From positions 77,682,763 through 77,746,762 of the forward strand of contig OZ024830.1 of the NCBI GenBank assembly GCA_964016985.1: 64,000 bases of DNA. Reading direction: 5' to 3'. The stretch comes from Anodontia alba (lineage: Eukaryota; Mollusca; Bivalvia; Lucinida; Lucinidae). Shown piece by piece: positions 61,767 to 64,000 of this stretch (positions are counted from its first letter, which is position 1; every line of letters begins with the position of its first letter). Both the position numbers and the translations under genes were made by a program. The notes beneath the pieces were generated by a model, which was not told the origin of the DNA, searched no databases, and was given only the letters and a program-made list of their open reading frames with translations.

Positions 61767-61799
61767 TTAAAAGTGTTGGAACAGCAGAAAGTGACCTGA
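61767..61799 (+). CDS. rogdi: rogdi last coding exon, stop codon
   Basis: After CTGTTTCAG the frame continues LKVLEQQKVT and ends in TGA at 61797-61799. Human ROGDI continues KISVFSSYWSYRPF after the same DK, so the C-terminus here is a few residues shorter and differs. The position and phase (0) agree with a last exon. Confidence 0.85.
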   Translation, partial: LKVLEQQKVT

Positions 61800-62218
61800 C
61801 AGTTGTTGATATGGTAGGAGAAAAGGTTATGTGATCCAGTGATAATGTTCGGTCAACACACAGGCCTTGCTGGCGTACGAATACAGATTATGTGATAATA
61901 GTGCTAGAAACAGTATAATTAATTCCCCCCATCAGTCAGTACTTTCTAACAGCAGCAGTTTTGACAGACAATTGTCGCTGGCATAGGAATATATACAGTG
62001 GTGTACTATATGTGATATAGTGCTAGAGACGTAGAACTAATTTCCCCTATCAGTCACTACTTTCCAACAGCGGCAGTTGTGACAGGCAGCTGTTGCTGGT
62101 GTAGGAATACATACTTTGATATACCATATTTACCCTAATTATAGTGTATTAAGATTAGTTGTGGTCATGGTATCCAAGCCATAATCCAAACTCATAAATC
62201 CGTAAACAAATGACGAAT
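61800..62218 (+). other. probable rogdi 3'UTR with a 119-bp tandem duplication
   Basis: No reading frame of note. Two imperfect copies of a unit with GTGCTAGA, the TTCCCC-ATCAGTCA segment and an ACAGC-GCAGTT segment lie 119 bp apart (compare 61901 and 62020). There is no AATAAA between the stop codon and 62218; the nearest AATAAA lies near 62494, just beyond MITE-K. The UTR assignment is inferred only from position. Confidence 0.45.
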
Positions 62219-62219
62219 C

Positions 62220-62467
62220 AGGGCCCAGTTGTTCAAAGCTAACGACATCGTTAGTTAACGATTCGTTAAAATTTACATCGAGTGATACGCAAATATGATG
62301 AAATTTTTTGCTGAAAGAATGTGAGTAGCTTTTGCATTGCAAAACCTACTCACATTTTTTCAGCAAAAAATATCAGAATATTGTGTATTGAATCCGTTAA
62401 AACAGTTAACAAAATGACCCTTAACAAGCTCGTTAAGCTAACGACGCTTCGAACAGCTGGGCCCAGA
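62220..62467. repeat. MITE-K copy
   Basis: AGGGCCCAGTTGTTCAAAGC and GCTTCGAACAGCTGGGCCC ends. The central palindrome TGTGAGTAGCTTTTGCATTG pairs with CAAAACCTACTCACA. Confidence 0.92.
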
Positions 62468-62567
62468 ATGTTCAGACCAACAGACATGGACCCCAGAATA
62501 AAGGGTGTAATCAGGCGTCCACGGATAGTAAGCATTACTTGGTAAGCAAGCTTCACATGTGCCAGGG

Positions 62568-62848
62568 TCTGGCCTTGGTGGCAACTCTGATACATCAGAC
62601 TGGTGATCCGGAGGTCACAGGTTTGATCCCTGCCATGTCCAGCAACATACTTTGGTTGAGATTGATCATGAAATATTTTCTATGGTCATTCTCTTCCTTC
62701 TGCTGATTCAAGAAGGGCAGTTGCCAGTTTCTTGCGAAAGAATGTACACAAGTGCGGGTTAACCACTTAGGTTAACTAAGCCTGCCCAGGAAAAGTGACC
62801 AGCTGGACATAACCTTTATGGTGTTGAGTGGGCTGTTAAACTCAAAAC
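62568..62848 (+). mobile_element. SINE-1 copy, diverged head
   Basis: CTGGCCTTGGTGGCAACTCT has lost part of the A-box; GAGGTCACAGGTTTGATCCC keeps the B-box. The tail is TGTTAAACTCAAAACAACA. Confidence 0.85.
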
Positions 62849-62867
62849 AACAGATATGCCGGGGCAA

Positions 62868-63020
62868 ACAGTTCAGACCGATATCAGAGGTCACAGAACG
62901 AGGCCTCTGATCTGGCTGTACACAGGTAGCCACTCATCCAGCAATTTTAAGATGTATCAACAGGTAGTAACATGGACCTGTTCAAGTGTGGTAAAGAGTT
63001 ATAATGAATATCTAAGGTAA
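62868..63020. repeat. MITE-F partial copy
   Basis: GGGGCAAACAGTTCAGACCG, ATCAGAGGTCACAGAACGAG / GGCCTCTGATCTGGCTGTAC, then GATGTATCAACAGGTAGTAA. Confidence 0.75.
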
Positions 63021-63052
63021 TTACAGTAGTTCTAATGACAATATTAAGTGTC

Positions 63053-63245
63053 CAGGGCCCGAGCTCGTTAGTGGTCAAAATGTGAACTGTTCTAGTAAGT
63101 ATAATATCTAATTCACAGGTATTTTTGCTGAAGCTACTCACATTTTTTCAGCAAAAATATTAGCATATATGCCATATTTAATGATCAAAGTTTTAACAAT
63201 ACGTTAACTAACAACATAGTTGGTTTTGAACAACTGGGCCCAGTT
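63053..63245. repeat. MITE-K, internally deleted
   Basis: Left CAGGGCCCGAGCTCGTTAG, right GGTTTTGAACAACTGGGCCC; half of the central palindrome (CTACTCACATTTTTTCAGC) remains. Confidence 0.82.
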
Positions 63246-63349
63246 CTCCAGCTCTGCTATCCACCCTCCTTAGCAGTCCCCTCTTTCAAATAGCAACTAT
63301 TCTGAGTGGGTCTCATTTGTTTTAGGCTTGCCTGAATGAAGTTAAGAAA

Positions 63350-63560
63350 TGAGCCAGAGCATATCATTTCCCACAATATTACATGTGCCCAGCAGAGACT
63401 GAGATCGGCATGCACATCCACAAAGTCTGATCAGAGTATTCCTTGTGCATTCTATGCATAGCTAAGGTTGTAAACAGCCAGCAAAGACTCTGATCAAACT
63501 GCACTGATGAGCAGGCTAGTCCAAGTCTTTACTGGGCATACATTAATCTTGTAGGAAATG
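63350..63560. repeat. MITE-H copy
   Basis: TGAGCCAGAGCATATCAT at the left; AGCAGAGACTGAGATCGGCA and AGTCCAAGTCTTTACTGGGC inside. The right end is degraded. Confidence 0.72.
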
Positions 63561-63767
63561 CTGTGCCCTGTCTCAAATGATATTGGTAACTCAGTATGTA
63601 AGTTCTGTGTTTTCAAATTGAGTTGATTTTGATTTTTTCAAAATTGAATTATCATGATGTCTTCTTGAATATTGACTAAGTGAAAATATGTCTGTGATGG
63701 AACTATTATAGCAGGATCTCCTCTGACCTCTATAGTAGGGAGTACTCAGAGGAAAGTTTTTATTACA

Positions 63768-63975
63768 CCACAACCTCTTTATAACACTGTTGTTGGGGTC
63801 CAGAGCATAAACCGTGTTAGTTAAACAACCGTGTTATATCCAAACAAAAATGTATAGATTATATTGAAAAAATGACAATTTATGGTCATTTTTCAATATA
63901 ATCTATACATTTTTGGGATCCATTTTTGAACCGTGTTATAATGAACCGTGTTATAAAGAGGTTATGGTGTATTTT
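63768..63975. repeat. MITE-L, complete
   Basis: Terminal repeats ACACCACAACCTCTTTATAA and TTATAAAGAGGTTATGGTGT. The centre has 38-bp arms (ATGTATAGATTATATTGAAA and complement), and ACCGTGTTATA occurs four times. Confidence 0.92.
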
Positions 63976-64000
63976 TGCACCCAGTATTTCCTGAAAGAAA

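Larger units (their letters stand above)
5558..61799 (+). other. rogdi: ROGDI homolog gene, 3' nine coding exons (partial at 5' end)
   Basis: Nine short open segments, each bounded by AG and GT, join in phase into about 224 residues that follow ROGDI from roughly residue 40 of the human protein to the C-terminus. Landmarks in order are the DISFKHKTGK strand block, W-K-L-HQ-VQDS-NH, the PPVPND...KL-LTVY-LH block, and VEC-VQWLNEA...QQCQQL-DK. ROGDI is the animal counterpart of yeast Rav2; with DMXL and WDR7 proteins it forms a RAVE-type complex that promotes V-ATPase assembly. Human loss-of-function causes Kohlschutter-Tonz syndrome. Human ROGDI is 287 residues, so about 40 N-terminal residues are missing; no matching exon was seen in 1-5557. 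Introns run from 1.4 kb to 25 kb and carry essentially all the repeats described here. No promoter was identified. Confidence 0.93.

Overview
This window looks like animal nuclear DNA, most likely from a bivalve mollusc. It has small exons with GT-AG introns tens of kilobases long. The introns hold tRNA-derived SINEs, palindromic MITEs and at least a dozen pearl/Helentron-like elements (GTCC/ACGG microsatellite next to ~150-bp tandem monomers), a type known from bivalves. The bivalve assignment is inference; no database search was possible.

One host gene can be supported: a ROGDI (Rav2-like) homolog on the + strand. Nine coding exons (5558-5594, 30589-30637, 32173-32230, 37173-37262, 40541-40636, 47310-47408, 48799-48927, 57070-57153, 61767-61799) join with consistent phases into about 224 residues, ending at a TGA at 61797-61799. 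The first ~40 residues of the family were not found and are probably upstream of the window. In animals ROGDI is the counterpart of yeast Rav2 in the RAVE complex, which controls V-ATPase assembly.

Layout. 1-5557: upstream sequence or intron with SINEs, MITEs, a mariner fragment and a ~165-bp satellite. 5595-30588: a 25-kb intron with six satellite-type elements, several SINEs, a broken mariner and a telomere-like inverted block. 30638-40540: three introns with MITEs and a stray terminus of a DIRS element. 40637-41790: an unusual 58-bp tandem array built from the 3' end of the preceding rogdi exon plus its splice donor. 41800-47309: a satellite, a broken mariner split by a MITE, and a structurally intact mariner (44347-45686). 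49423-55622: a nearly intact DIRS-type tyrosine-recombinase retrotransposon with gag, RT/RNase H/methyltransferase-like and recombinase reading frames, inverted termini and an internal complementary region matching both outer ends. 55700-64000: SINEs, an AGATATCT-rich palindromic block, two satellites, the last rogdi exon and further MITEs.

MITE families are given working letters here (A, B, C, F, F', G, H, I, J, K, L). A, C, J and F' have TTAA ends starting TTAACC, as piggyBac-type elements do. A, F, F' and J share one hairpin arm (GCAAACAGTG.AGA.CC.GATCAG) although the rest of their sequence differs. Most copies are nested, which gives a readable order of insertions.
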